NCBI GenBank assembly: GCA_000469685.2
Contig: LS997567.1
Coordinates: 2,860,663-2,924,662 of the forward strand
Length of the DNA: 64,000 nt
Origin: Haemonchus contortus
Lineage: Eukaryota > Nematoda > Chromadorea > Rhabditida > Trichostrongylidae
Direction: 5' to 3'
Position numbers and translations under genes: made by a program. The notes under the pieces were generated by a model. It ran no database searches. It was not told the DNA's origin and saw only the letters and a list, made by a program, of their open reading frames with translations. Below, one piece after another: positions 45,951 through 59,220 of the stretch; the first letter of the stretch is position 1; every line of letters begins with the position of its first letter.

Positions 45951-48017
45951 CATTCCGCCGGATTCTGTCAGTTGGTGTCAGACGCGTCTGGATGAACGAA
46001 ATCACTGCCATGTACAATGGATCACCATTTGAACTCAAACCATTCGGCTTCATATACATACAAAACGTCTTTACGATTCTGATTTCAACACGAACACGCG
46101 GCGCATACCAAAAACGGGATTGATTAACGTCAAAGAATCTCTTTTCATCCTTATTTACTCATTTTTCAATTCAACACGCATATTTTCAGCCATTAAAACG
46201 TCATCGCTTGGAAGAATTAATTCTTCAAGCAATCAAATTTAATAAATAGATTGAGCAGGTACACATAAACAAATACAGATTCTCACTATATATAAGTTAC
46301 TACATATTAGATTACTATAAATAAATAAATAAATAAATAAAGAGAGGAGTAAGTAAAAAAGAATGCGAAATTAAAGTTTAAATAACGTGATTGGGCGAGA
46401 CAGTTCAGCAGTTCGTAAGACAGGAGAGTGGCGTCATCAGTGGGAAGAAATAAAAAGCGAAATTTGATAGTAAAAATGCAAAAAAGATTGGTCTTAAATT
46501 ATCTTTTTCAAATTAGCTGTTGAATCTCAGATTTCAAGGATGGGACTAACAGCTTCAAGCAGTTTAAGCCATCCAAGATGCTGTTTACCCCACAAATGGG
46601 CTCGTGTGAATCTGCCAACACTTTGAAAAAACGGGACTCCTGCCATTGCCTTCTCAAAAGGTTTCTACTTGAAATCATAAAGATTGACCTAATTAAGTTG
46701 CAATGTAAAATTACTATGCTTTGGCAGGTCGCTATAAGTTCTGTACTACGCAATTCAATTAAATAATCTACTATTGGGAAGTAACGAGTGCGTGGCGCAC
46801 TCCGATCAAAAATTTGCCATGAAAGGAATGTAAGTGTACATTCCGAAGTTGACAGCATCTGACTTTCGAAAATTTGGGAATTTGTGCTTCAACAGATGGA
46901 ACTTGACCACGTTCTAGTAAAACGGGTGAAGCTGTTATCCTACATTGCTAAACTGTTGAAGCTCAAGCAAAAGAAAAATGAAGAAAGGATATGAAAAATT
47001 TCATCAAACTCAAATCACTGATTTAAATGAAAGGGAAAGGTGAAGAAGAATTTCAGTGTGGCCTTCACAATAGTTTTTTTCACGATATGTTTACATATGA
47101 TGAGCACGAGTGACTTGAAGGGCCCAATATGGCCTCAGGTGGGACCACTGCAGCCATTATGATGGAAACGGTATCGAATTCAGGTTTGGGCTGCTCAATT
47201 TGGAGATCCTCTGGAAACCACCACAGTCTTCTGCCCCAAATTCGACAGGTATTTTGAAAAAAAAGTCCCAAAAATCGGTTACTTCAGGAGCAGGTATTGA
47301 AGTGGAATCGGTACAGGTCATACAAAAAGCCCTCTCAAAACAGTAAGGTAGCTAAATAGACCAGTAACAAGCAGTAACGGAGAATATTAGCTTTCTCCGT
47401 TCAAGTATTACCAGTTACAGCTGCTAAGTGTCTTGTGTGGTAAGATTCGAGGTTTCAGCAATGCAGAATTACCAGTAGCGCTGCACCATGTGATTTTCAT
47501 GGTGCAGAGAACCTAAACTGTTTACCCCTTGACAGAAGGTTACAGACTTAGGCAGATTTACTAACAATAAGGAAATGGCATTAAGAACTTCCCTCTGCGA
47601 ATGTAGTCGAACTTGAAGGGTCGAGTTTCCATGCAAAATCTCTAAACTCAACATGAAGTTGCAGTTCAGCTACAATGAGCTCGATCTAGATGGTCCGAGA
47701 GCTGGAGCTCTGCATGCTGTATGCAGAGGCTGCAGGAAAAGTCTTGTCTGCAATTATCTTGTGGATTTAGTATGTTAATATAAGGATTAGCAAGGCTTCC
47801 CTGCAGCTGTGTATGAGCAGCGTCGTAAGTGTGGTGCAGTCCCAGGTATTTTTGAAAACAAAGTAATAATAACAGTTATTGTTTTTCGTAGCCCTAGAAC
47901 ATTTCGAACCATAAAAGTCTTCGTGGTTTGAGAGATACAACCTTATCACCCACCGACAAGAATTGCTGCTCTCTATAAAGTTTATTTGAGTGCACTGAGG
48001 GCAAACAATAATAGTTA
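45951..48017. other. Gene-free stretch
   Basis: An AAAT array lies at 46318-46341. The frames at 46508-46858 and 47080-47654 (minus) have no recognisable domain. Nothing else supported. Confidence 0.35.
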
Positions 48018-48287
48018 AGGTGATTGGGGTTGATCATTCACGTCTCGAGATGCGTCCCGCATTCGACTTCCATTCAGAATCGAGTAGCGGTATGTATGCA
48101 TATGTGGCCTATATGATGACTCCTGTGGGTAGCCAATGTAGAAGTCAGAGCTCTTATCCTCCCAATCGAATCTGGTACCAATGGAAGACCTAGAGGCTCG
48201 GCTGATCAAGACAGATACAGTCCAGTATTTGGTCCTTGAACATGTGTGTGTGTGCTAGTGCGCCACTTGTCACTACACCACCTCCCG
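48018..48287 (-). mobile_element. tRNA-derived SINE, family 1, copy 2 (degenerate)
   Basis: The minus-strand head GGTGGTGTAGTGACAAGTGG is preserved, but the B-box region is rearranged around a GT-rich stretch (48243-48254). The distal phrases (GACTTCCATTCAGAATCG, CTTATCCTCCCAATCGAATC) match copies 1 and 3. Confidence 0.6.
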
Positions 48288-49659
48288 TTTTGCGAAGTGC
48301 AAAAAAGTGAATATATACATTTGTGTATGTAATGTATATGTGGATATGATGTATAAAAAATGTAAAAAATAATAAAAAAGTAAAATAAAATATTAATAAG
48401 TAAATAAAAATAAATAAATACAGTAAATAATATGTTATACATTTGAATTTGACGAGTTTTTCGTCGATCCCTCATTCAGCACGATATACTAATCTTAATG
48501 TCTTTTCAATTGGAATCGATCAAAAGTAAATGATCTCTAAGACCATGAGATGAAACGTATTGCCATTACTGTAACTTTCATGGAGTTTTTTTAACCTACG
48601 AAAAGACTCACATTGAAGGGATCAGTTTTCCTTCGGAAAAAGTGAAAAAAAGGAGATAAGCCGGACTAGTTACTTTTTAGCACATTTGTTCAAAGGCGCC
48701 CTGAAAGAAAAAATTTATCATCATGAAGACTGCCCCTATTGATCTGTACAAGAGTTGAATTCTGCTGCTAGGATGGTCGATGTCCTTTGGAAGATGGATT
48801 CCGGTCATGTTAGATGACTTTGAGATTACCAGTGGGAGCTTCTTGTCAGACTGCTTCATCAATTATATGTATCCTGGGTCTTATGATGTTGAGCTGGCAG
48901 TACTCCCCGCTTTAGCCCTCACTGCTCAATTGTGGGTTGAATCTCTTCTAGGCTGCGTACACATTCTGTTGAGCAAGAGTGGTAGTTTCTTCTTTTAGCG
49001 GTCTCCAAGGTTCATCTGTACCGCTTTTTCTCAGGTCGTCTTCAAGGAAGTCGCTACTTCATTACTACATAGTTCCGGCTCTAAAACTTTTCTTTCATCC
49101 AATTCCAGGACCTCTTACAACTTATTACCCATTAAAGTAGAACCATTTACATTGTGAGAGCTTGTGTCAGCATGATCGATGTTTTTTGTGGAAGGTTTCA
49201 TGGAACCCCATCCGGAAGACAGCTCCATTCAGTTTACTCATCTGACGGATTGAAAATGCCCCTCATAATTCCTGCCCATGGGTCAACATCCGCTGCCATA
49301 AATCATAGTCGGGAGACTACTTCCAGCATTTTATACCCATCTTCCGCCACTTCGCACCCTCTACTATACTGGCTCGACCCTGTTGTTCGCAACCAGTACG
49401 ACTTCTGTTTCACACCCCTATGTTCCAAAAAGACCCCACTAATTCCCCATGATATGAAGCTAAAATCCTAGGTCTGGTATGAATTCGTATCTCAGTGATT
49501 ACTAAGTAGAACTGGCGATTATTGGACCCTCACGTGTCACAGTTTCAGTTCAACTGCACTCAGATGCTTGAAAAAAAGGCTCCCCTTTCCTCCCTAGTTG
49601 CCGAAGATCAATTCCCAACTATGTCTTTGTTCAGTTTGCTCGTTGTTGTTCTTATATCT

Positions 49660-49746
49660 CAGGGAGCGATCAGATGACACACCGGCGTGCGGTCGCGTAG
49701 CGTCGTGTCATCATCTGTTCCGCTGGTTTTGCACAATCGCTCCTGG
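49660..49746. repeat. Nested foldback of about 87 bp
   Basis: The outer arms CAGGGAGCGAT and ATCGCTCCTGG pair. Inside them CAGATGACACAC and GTGTCATCATCTG pair, with a GC-rich loop. It could be a tiny MITE or a hairpin transcript; no coding context. Confidence 0.5.
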
Positions 49747-52700
49747 CGACTGGTAACAGCACACAAAAGGATCATTCGCTTCTCCCCAAAATCGTTGGAT
49801 GGACTCGTAACTTTTTTCATTTCCTATACGAAATGGCGTACTTGTCGGATGTGACCTATTCCCAACAGCAATCGATATCGATTACTGCATCGATTTTTGT
49901 CAGAATCGGTAGAAATCTTAATTTAAGAGCAACATGGGAGAAGGAATTTTTTTCTTCCAAGGATCGGTTTAAGTAATGATAAATCCTCATCGGATGATAG
50001 GAGAACATCTACAACCGAACCCATATTTCATTGTTGAGAGAAGAGATTTGTGAGAGTGACATAATCCCTTTTTCATCCGAAAAGATTTTGAAAACTGAAA
50101 ATCGAACTGTGATCTGATTTTCTCATGTAGATTTCGTTTCCTACGTGACTTTCAAAGAGTTTTTCATCTTAGTTACACTTTCCGCGATGAACCTATCAAA
50201 TTCGAGGTCATCGAAAAACCTCAAATTCCTCCGTTCAAGTGCCAGTCATAAGTCTCGTCTCCGACTGCTGTTAATCTTCATCCCACTACACCGATATAAG
50301 AATCGTACAATCGTACAGAATCGTGCCATTTAGCACCAATCTTCCCCAGCTGACCTTCCGATCCTGCTTTTGCCCCGATTGCCATACATCGTTGTCAATT
50401 ATGATGAAGCCAATGGCCTAGGGCCAGACGATGGGGTATGGTGGCGGCCTTCGTTACTCTCGCAATCCCCTTTATTTGCATAGTATTTAATTATCACAGA
50501 CATATGAAAGTGTGTTGAGGGACAAATCTGCGGTGGTCCCTCTGTTGCTCATCAGACGATAATTTATTGGTCCCTCAAGGATTTCCATGGCACCCGAGCT
50601 ACTGGTTAATAGTAATTGAACCCGGAGGACTTGCTCACACGACCCTTTCAACGGGCCCTTCCCTCGATAACTTCCAATCGTCTCCCTCAGCCCACTTGAA
50701 AGCGGCACTGGTGTTCTGAATGGAACCCCAGGGCGCCCATGCAGCTAGATGTCTTCATAGTGGCACCCGTTGATTACTAATTAGTAATTTGTTCGCTGAT
50801 ACCCAGCCCACCCCTTGCTCATCTGCGTATCGACCAATTTGAAAAAAACCTACGAATTCTGTGTGGTCAATGATGCAGTAAGCAGTAAACAAGCCCCGCC
50901 CACAAGCAGGAAGATGTATGAAACTTCAACGGAGAACCCTTAGTCGGATCAACTCGGTACCACTATCAGCCATCCAAATTCTCTCGAAAATCATGGTCCA
51001 TGGCAAGGTGTCAACGTCAAGAGTCCGTGCTCACGAGCCGCGAGCTGAGCCAGGAGGCTGCAACATGGAGGGCGGGGTAATGATCGGATTTGGGTGAATT
51101 AGCGATGTGTGGTGGGGTGTGGGGAAATCGATGTGGGGTCCAGGCACAATTTTGGACGCGGGAAATCACAATACCGTTATGGAGAGTTTTCCTTCCGTTC
51201 AATATTAGCTTTTATACCAGGCCGCCAGTAGTCGCGTGAATCGAATTTCTACGGCAATCATCCTCGCCCACCCACTCGATGTGCTCCCTCCTCCAACAAT
51301 TCATTCACTTGCTAGCTCCAATGGACTTCTCAAGTACTTCTTCTTTAAAGCTGAGCCATTTTTCATTGTTTTGTCCTCCCTTGTCTATTTAAGTGTCCTC
51401 TTTTATTTGGCTGTCATTCAAAGCTCGACGAACTCGTCCCTCGTGATTTCAGTATGGGAACTTGGACCCTATTGCCCATGTCAAGCAGCCAGTCAGTCAA
51501 TCAAAGTTTTCTAAGCTATTCTGTCAAGTTTTCCATTTGCATTTTTAGTTTTCTTTGCTAAATTCAAGTTGGCAGCTTCCTTCATTGATTCTCTGGCCCT
51601 TCTGCACTTCAGCTGAATTATAGGCTCTGATACTTGAAGAATAGCTTCTTCCAACCGGATTCTTCGCTCATTGAGCACTTTCACCACTTTACCAGTAAAT
51701 ATCTTTTTGTCAGTCAGAGATCATTTAAGTTATCCTCTCCTTCGAGTGTAGCTCTCGACCCGGCTTTTCTTTGAAATTCCTCTTCGAAACCATTCCCCTC
51801 TGCCTCATCTCCAGGACTAAGGCCCTTGATGTTACTCATGAGAGCAACAAGTTAGCTAAACAAGTAATGTTGTGTACTTTAGTAAGATGTAATGAAATTA
51901 TAAAGACGAATTAAAAAATAAATGAATTGGCTTGACTAGTGATAAGTAGTAAGTTAAACGTCCTGATGAAAAAAGTGCGACCTCCCTTTTTCCAATCTCC
52001 GGCACAAGGGAAAAAAACGTGAATGGATTTGAACATAAAGGGCAAAATGGGCTAATGGAGTAACTTTTTTGAACTAAATTAGCTGTGGTAACCTCAGAAT
52101 TTACTGAAGTGTAATTCCGGTTGTTTCAAAGTGAGCTTTATAGCTTTGTACTATTGGCGCGCGCCTCAATGGGTGAGATTTTATTGGGCCAAGGTGTAAA
52201 GCCCACTTTGACCCCACCTTTATCAAGTTTTATTGGATTTTTTTGTTTGCCCATCTGATACTACATTGTACAAAGCAGTACTGTTACCTTTAAAAGGCTA
52301 GGGAGCCTGCCTTTTCGTAGTGGTGTTTAAAAAAGCCAGAGTAAATACACCTCCAACGCGATTTCTCCCTTTCCGTGATTTATAGCCCTCTGAAGACCGC
52401 GTTAAGGTTAAAAAGTTATGACAACAGGGAACCAGACTTTATAGTAACTTTTTAGGTCAAAGTGCACCTATTACTGTAACCATGAGTCCCCTGGGGACCA
52501 CCCACTTTTTCACCTGCCCCTGGGGGTCCGTCATCCTCTTGTGGTGAAGTCATACTTTGATACTGTTGTAATCGGATATGACTAGTTCGATTAGTGTCAA
52601 CTACGGTAATTATCGGTAGTAATGGCACACGTCCATCTGCTGCTGGACTAATCCTGTTTTGCAGGCGCGAACTATCAACAAAATGGCCTCAATTTACCAG

Positions 52701-55700
52701 TTTTTCAGAAGTTTTCGCACTTTTTTCTTAACGAGAACGTAATGCGATCAGCATCAAAGTCATCGTATTTGCAAGGAAATTGTGTGAAAATGAACATCAC
52801 TCGGCCAATCTCTATCCATCCCACATCGATTTTGACAGGAGTTTTTGCATTATGTATGTTTCCCCTCCATTCATCCGCAAAAGTCCAGAAGTTTCTGCAG
52901 CGCCAAACCAAAATTGACACAAATGGCTGTCCTCTCTATAATTTTGCCATGATAAAAGGGCTCCCTGGGCCTAACTATGGCGGCTTTCTCTAGTTCTTTT
53001 TTTGGTTTTCAGTAATTTATTCAATCCAATTTGCAATCCTGCAGTAGCTCGGCAAAAGGGTAGCAGTACATATGTATTTAGAAAAATCGCTTTCCTGCAA
53101 TTATAACATTTTCATAGAGTTCTTTACCAGTAGCGCCACCCAGTTTACTCTCATCCACCCACAGTTACATTCATGTTTACTCATTTAAAAGTTCTAATAG
53201 AGTTATGTTGACTTTTCCTCCGGAATTCAGGCCCGAACAGATGACAGTGTAAGATTCGGGGTCCTACAGAAGGGGTTTCCGTCCTTTCCATAGCATGCGT
53301 TGGAGGGAGTCTAGCCACACCCATTCCTCATCTTCAAGTGTGAACACTGTTTTTGAAGAATTTGTAGAGATGGAACCTGTTGTAAATCATCAAAGCATTT
53401 CCTGTAAATCATCAGAGCCTTCTTCCAAGTCTAAGCAACATCCGCATTGTCAATTGGCAACTTGCTTCAAGGAACCAACACCTTTCTACTAGTACAGACT
53501 TTAAAATCACTTCCTTCCTCTGTTATGACTGGGGAGCTCTTCGACCCAAATGGAAGAGGGGAGCCCTGCCATCTGTTCGAGCCTAAATTCTAAAATTTTG
53601 CATTGCGGAGCTGTTAAGTTATTAAAAAGACCTATGAACTATCCCATCACCTGATCCCAAGTAAGTATTTTCAACCTAAGTACAGTTCACCAAAAAGTAA
53701 TTGAGAAGGTGAAGGTAATAGGTTACTAGACAGTTACGGACTCCTCACCACGGCTTCACCTTTCTGATGAGATTATTCTTCATCGTTGTGTCCTCCCCTC
53801 CTCTCTTTCAAGCTATCAAAACAGGACCTCCTTATAGATGATACAAGTACAACACTATACCACGAGATCTCGCCCAAGTAAAACCATACCTGTACCCCTG
53901 AAAGGGGCTGAACTAAAGTCTGAACTATGTCGTGGAAAATGTTTGTAATGTAAACACCATTTCAGATGTCTCAGAACCTTACTGTACTGAATGAGTTTGA
54001 CTCATTCCAGTTCAATAGTGGTGGTGGTGGTGGTGGGCTTTTTCAGTAGCCCTGTGTAAATGCTGTCTGTATCTGGGGAGTCACAATGGCTGCCACCACC
54101 ACTGGTCGATCCCCTCGTCATTTCGCAACAAAAGAATCGACCGTCAGCAGTAGCTATTTGCATTCCCACTCATTTATCGGCTACTCAAGTACCGTATTTG
54201 TTCTTTGATAGCGTTGAAACAAACAAAATCGTTGATGCGTTTTACTGGTTCACACTTACTGTTTACTGATCATCCACTTTTCAATAATTTCATTAGAAGT
54301 CTTTTAAACTTAGGATTACTCTTTGTATCAAACGTGACTAGCCACACTCTCACTTACAGCTAGTCTGCAACATCTTCCACGCAGAGGGACGGACGTGAAC
54401 GCGTGCAGAAGAGGTGTGTGATTGGCCAGAGGGATCAACCCACCAATCAGGGGCGCCGAGTACACAAGCCAGGGGTTCAATAGAAGTGCTCAATAGCGTC
54501 TTGAATCCTAGCGCTGAGCGAGATTGCATCCCTCCATCCCGGCAGATGAAATGGGAAAACTGGGTAATTTGACGCAAAATAAAAATTTCCGGTCATTTTC
54601 AGAGACAGACTGCCGTCAGTATCCGTATTGAGGGGAGAGTGGCTGAGTTCCCGTTTTTGTCTACTGCCCAAATGGAACCCACGGCAGTCGAAGCCTACAT
54701 TAATCCTTCCCAATTTTTTATTATTCTGGAAATATATAGAGGTTTTTTGGGATTAACTGCCCATGCCTTCAGCAAATTGTAAGGCATTACTCTATGTATC
54801 TACTTGCCTGTTTACGTGTAGATAGGAGTCTGTGATGCGCCCTTGACAACGACCCATGAATAGAGAAAACTGAATAGAGAGTCATTTCCGAATAAAGCTT
54901 TCTGGGGAAATGAAATGGTCAGCAGTATTGACGCTTTCCACACAGATTTCATTCCGTTAAACGCCATTTATTCTGCATTATACTCCTGGCAGACTATCGG
55001 CTTTGGTCCATCTTTCGACTCTTTCAATGAATTTCAGCCACAGAACGATTCATACAGAGCCACAACATGATGGTCGTTCCCTGCTAGGTTCGCGCCTACA
55101 TTCATTAAGTCTCAGGTTATTTAGAGTAAATATAATGGCTCTGAATTCTTCTTGAAAAGTTTGCCTCTAAAGATCAGACGCACGTTGGGCAGCAGTTGCT
55201 TCAGGGACGTCTTGTTACCAACGTGGGTGTATACTTGGGCATTCAAACACCGAAATGATGTCGAATGCATGGCGCATCCCACTCACTTCGAGTCTCAACG
55301 CTGTATAATTTGCCCTCCTACTAGGCGTCAATCTGGCGCGTGCCGTTAGCTCTTCAACGAAAAAACTTCCTATTCGACTTTTTTCCTGGTTTAACTGGGT
55401 GCTTAGTCAGCAGGGGATTTTCTCGCTCACACTTCATTTTCGCGGGGGTAAAAAACGAGGTCCGTGAGGTTAGTCGTGTGCACATCATAAGAGTGCAAAT
55501 GTCTAGTGCTCCAGTATGCCGCCAGCAGTGAAAAACCGCCGCCGTCAGGAAAAGCTCCGCCGCGAACTGGCGCGCGCCTCCGCGGCTGATTACGAGGGTT
55601 AAAGCTGCCGCGTACTAGCGCTCCAATAGTCTTAGCATTGTATAAGCAATGTTATTGTTTATAAAAGGACTCGTATCGACCAATGTCGAACGCCTTTTTC

Positions 55701-56514
55701 ATTTCCTTTCTTTCCACCAACGTCCGATTCCTCTTTTTCTTCATTTTCACTTTCTTTCTTTTGTACCATACGTTTTATTCAATTCAGTCCATCAACTAGG
55801 TATCGCTATAGCTTGAAATTGCTTACAACGGGGCTGCTGGTTCACATTAAATCCTTTTGCAGGAAAGGGAGCTGAGTTGTTTTCAGCGAGATTCAACTAT
55901 CCTGGTGGTGCAAGCGGAAGCCGCCGCCTCCGCCCCACCCCGCTGCGCCACAACACCCCAACACGCCACAGCACCCCAACATTACCTTTTTTCTTCTTCT
56001 ATTCCATTGAAAGTGAAATAAAGGGTGGATGAAAAAGTGAGATAGAAAGGAGTGGAATCACCAAGAGAATGGAGGGGTTTAGGAAGTTAAGTGAAAGGGC
56101 TGAAGAGAGCAATTTTTGAACCAGAAGCCATGCATGTACTGGGCATGCATCACGTAGAAAGGTAATGAAAAAGGAAAACAGTTGTTTGTGCAGGGCAAGT
56201 CAATGTGGAGGATGTACGAGAAAAAGGAAAGATAGAAAAATGGATAGGAATCGGAGTTACTGAAAGGAAAGCAGAGAGAGCATCAGAGCGGCAGGGAGCT
56301 GTAAAAAAGGAGAGTGCAGTTGCAGGAGATGATGAAGCTATGAGATTATTGGAGATTTTCAGAAAAAAAGGAATAAAAAGGAACTGGTATGATCGATAAG
56401 GCTGGAGTTTACAGAAGTGCAAGAATGAGTGGAAAGAATGGCGAAGGAAGTTAGGAAGTAGAAGAGGGGAGTGAGGAATTTAAGTGGTTGGCTCCAAATA
56501 ATCATTCCTCTTAT

Positions 56515-56574
56515 TTAGTTACTTATTTATTTAGTTATTTAGTTATTTATTTTATTTATTTATTTATTCATGAA
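56515..56574. repeat. TTTA/TTAG tetranucleotide array
   Basis: About 60 bp of TTTATTTAGTTA-type units. Similar ATTT/AAAT arrays occur at 45570-45598 and 46318-46341. Confidence 0.8.
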
Positions 56575-59208
56575 CTCTAGAACCATATGCAATAATTACA
56601 TGGATAAAATCTTTCTTTGAAAAAGATCTTAACGGATTCAAAATTTAAATGCAAATTGGTCCAGCGAGAAGATATATGGCTGGCCATGGCTGTAATCCAC
56701 TTAAGCCATTTTTCTAATGCATAATTAAAATATAAATAGCATTTTTCTTGAGGGAAATCCGATCAGTTGGAAGAATATTTGCAGAAATTGAGTTTTTTCC
56801 AGCCATGGGATCGTATTTCAGTGGCTACACCTGAAAGAACGTCTCCAAATAGCGGAACCAGCTTATTTGTATAGGTAAGGACCTGTACCTCTGACTGGAA
56901 TTCGACTACAACGGCAAATCAGCTGATACCACTCAGCCAATCGGTATTCCAGCCACATGTAGGTCCAAGAGACCACCCATACTACACCCTAAACACTTTG
57001 GTGTTCCCAAAGCTACTGCTGCAGATATCTGTTTTGTTTTCGATGCCGACTATGGTGCATTTCGTCGGCCTCGTCTAATCGAGGTTCTCCCCGGAAAGCC
57101 TTCAACCTCTTCCCCTCCCTCTCCCTACTGAATTCAATTCAACGGCTCCATATGTGTCGTAGGCGTTCGTTTCGGTTCGTTTTGACCTAACTGGAAACTC
57201 GTCCACCACGAACCTCTTTGGCCAGCTAACCTTCCGTTCCTCATTTTATTCTAATCCTTGCTCGAATCTCGTCTAACGCCCGATAATTACACGATCATTA
57301 TGCCATCATATGCAGAATAAGGTAAGATGGTAGCGACGGAAGCTAAGTGCGTTTCAGCGGCACATATTCCTCGATGTTTCCAAGGGCGAGTAATTACTAG
57401 TTGCTGATTGTATACTGGTTACTGCGAGATTTTTCTCCATGAACCAGGCTCAGTTTGAAGCTGGAAAAATCGGCCTTGCTCCTCCTACACCCGTCCCTCG
57501 AACCCCTTCCCTTTGACTCTTTTCTTCGAATAACCAGCTTCTCCCCCCCCCCCCCCCGTGGAGTATCCCTCGGCTCGTTGCTCAGACGGCCTCAAGCCCT
57601 CCTATGACTTGTTTTTGACAGCATTTCGCCTTGACATTTCCGTTTTTTGTGATGATCTTCTCAATTTCGTCGTTTTACATCTCCTCGTCAACGCTGACGA
57701 GACGACGGGACCGTCGGGGTCTCGAATTACGCGACCGACCACATCTCATCCACTCCGGCATGGCAGATGGCACTTCCCTTGAAAACCCTATATCTTATAA
57801 CTAATGTCTATTATCTGCTCCTCAATGACCATCCCAATCACCACCAACAAGCCGAAAGGTCAGCCTTGTTCGGGAACCAGCGGGGCTAGCCGTTAAAAGC
57901 TCCTTTAAATGGGGTTTCGGTGTGACTCGAGGTTTTTATGTTCAGTTTGATGAATGTGGTCGTTTCAAATGATCCTGTTGTCATTGTCTGTGGGTTTTAT
58001 GTGTCGCTGAGCACGATGGGCTTTTATGGCCTCATGAAATCCCTCAAAACATCTCGGCTTTACACAATCACTACACCCACAGGGTCCCAGCTGCATGAAT
58101 CTCTTTGTTGCCAAGATCGAATTTCATGCTTTTTTCTTTTCTTACACAATAAATGTTACATATGACGCTATTGCATTTGTTATGCTTGAAGCACTACGTT
58201 TGACTGCAACCAGGGGGGACAGGGGGGATGAGCTTTGGGTCAGAGGGCTACTGGGCCAGGAGGGAGGGTGTGACTGTTGGGGACAGGGGAAGGGGAAATT
58301 TTTAATAAATTCTTAAATGCATGTTTTATTTGTAAAACACCGTGTTCAGTGTATAGTTTGATTTACCATGTACTTCCCTTTACTACAGTACTTACTTTAC
58401 TGTCTTCTTATCTAGCCATTTTTTCACATCCTTCTTTTAAGTCTGGAACTGGTTGTTCTGATTCATTGAGGTATATAATGGAATGGACTTCTGCTTCCAA
58501 AGATAGACTTTAACCTTGGCTTGGCAATTACTGAACTCGACCTTAAAACTTGTAAGTAATTGTTAGGTCATATCCTAATCTTCGGTAGCTCAGCTATTAC
58601 GCGTAGAACTCATACATAGCTTACCAGTATACCAGTAAAAGTAGAGATCCAAGCCAAATTTCAGAGTTCTCGGACTTTCAGACTCTATTGTTCTTGATTA
58701 GTTTTAAACATGTCTTACAAGTAACCTCACAGCTACTAAAATAACTGGATTTATTCGTATCAATTACATATAACGCTCATCTCAGCTCTTACTCTTACTC
58801 TACTCTCATCCTAGCTCTCTACTTACTGGTACTTTTGCGATGGACATGGGGGTCACCTGGTGGACAGTTCCATAATGAAATGATGTTACTGATGTTACGT
58901 GACTGGTACTACTGGATTCAATTCTATTCGTAATAAAGAGTTTTTAAGCCGCATGGGGCTGCCAATGGTCTTTTGTTTCCTGTTTGTGCGACCATTTATT
59001 TCTCTTTATTTAATTATTTATCGTTTGAAGTAAACAATTCTTTGTGACTCTTCGCCAGCTCTATTGGATCTGTTTATGTTTATGTGTTGCGCATAATCCT
59101 AATTAATTAGCACCTTTTCAAGAGTTATCGCTCTGTAACCTTTTCCACGATTATCGCAACCTTCTCATTACTTTAATACCAGATGGATCCGATCTAATCC
59201 GAATTTTC

Positions 59209-59220
59209 AGGGATTGCACC
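59209..59220 (+). other. Probable trans-splice acceptor of the secreted-protein gene
   Basis: GAATTTTCAG ends at 59210 and the ATG follows after 10 nt, the same layout as at 7890/7901. Confidence 0.5.

Larger units (their letters stand above)
48288..59208. other. Long gene-free stretch
   Basis: Nearly 11 kb with no supported gene. It contains a roughly 87-bp nested foldback at 49660-49746, T-rich arrays at 56515-56574 (TTTA units), a C run at 57543-57557, a CAACACCCCAACACGCCACA short repeat near 55950, and a GC-rich patch at 55530-55610. Open frames at 49154-49471, 51236-51514 and 55152-55530 lack domains I can name; the last (WAFKHRNDVECMAHPTHFES) looks repeat-derived rather than genic. Confidence 0.35.

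Noticed and set aside
54370..54460. Similarity of GTGTGTGATTGGCCAGAG to the phrases at 4390 and 5240
   Set aside because: Limited to CCAAT-like words (ATTGG/CCAAT); the flanks do not align.
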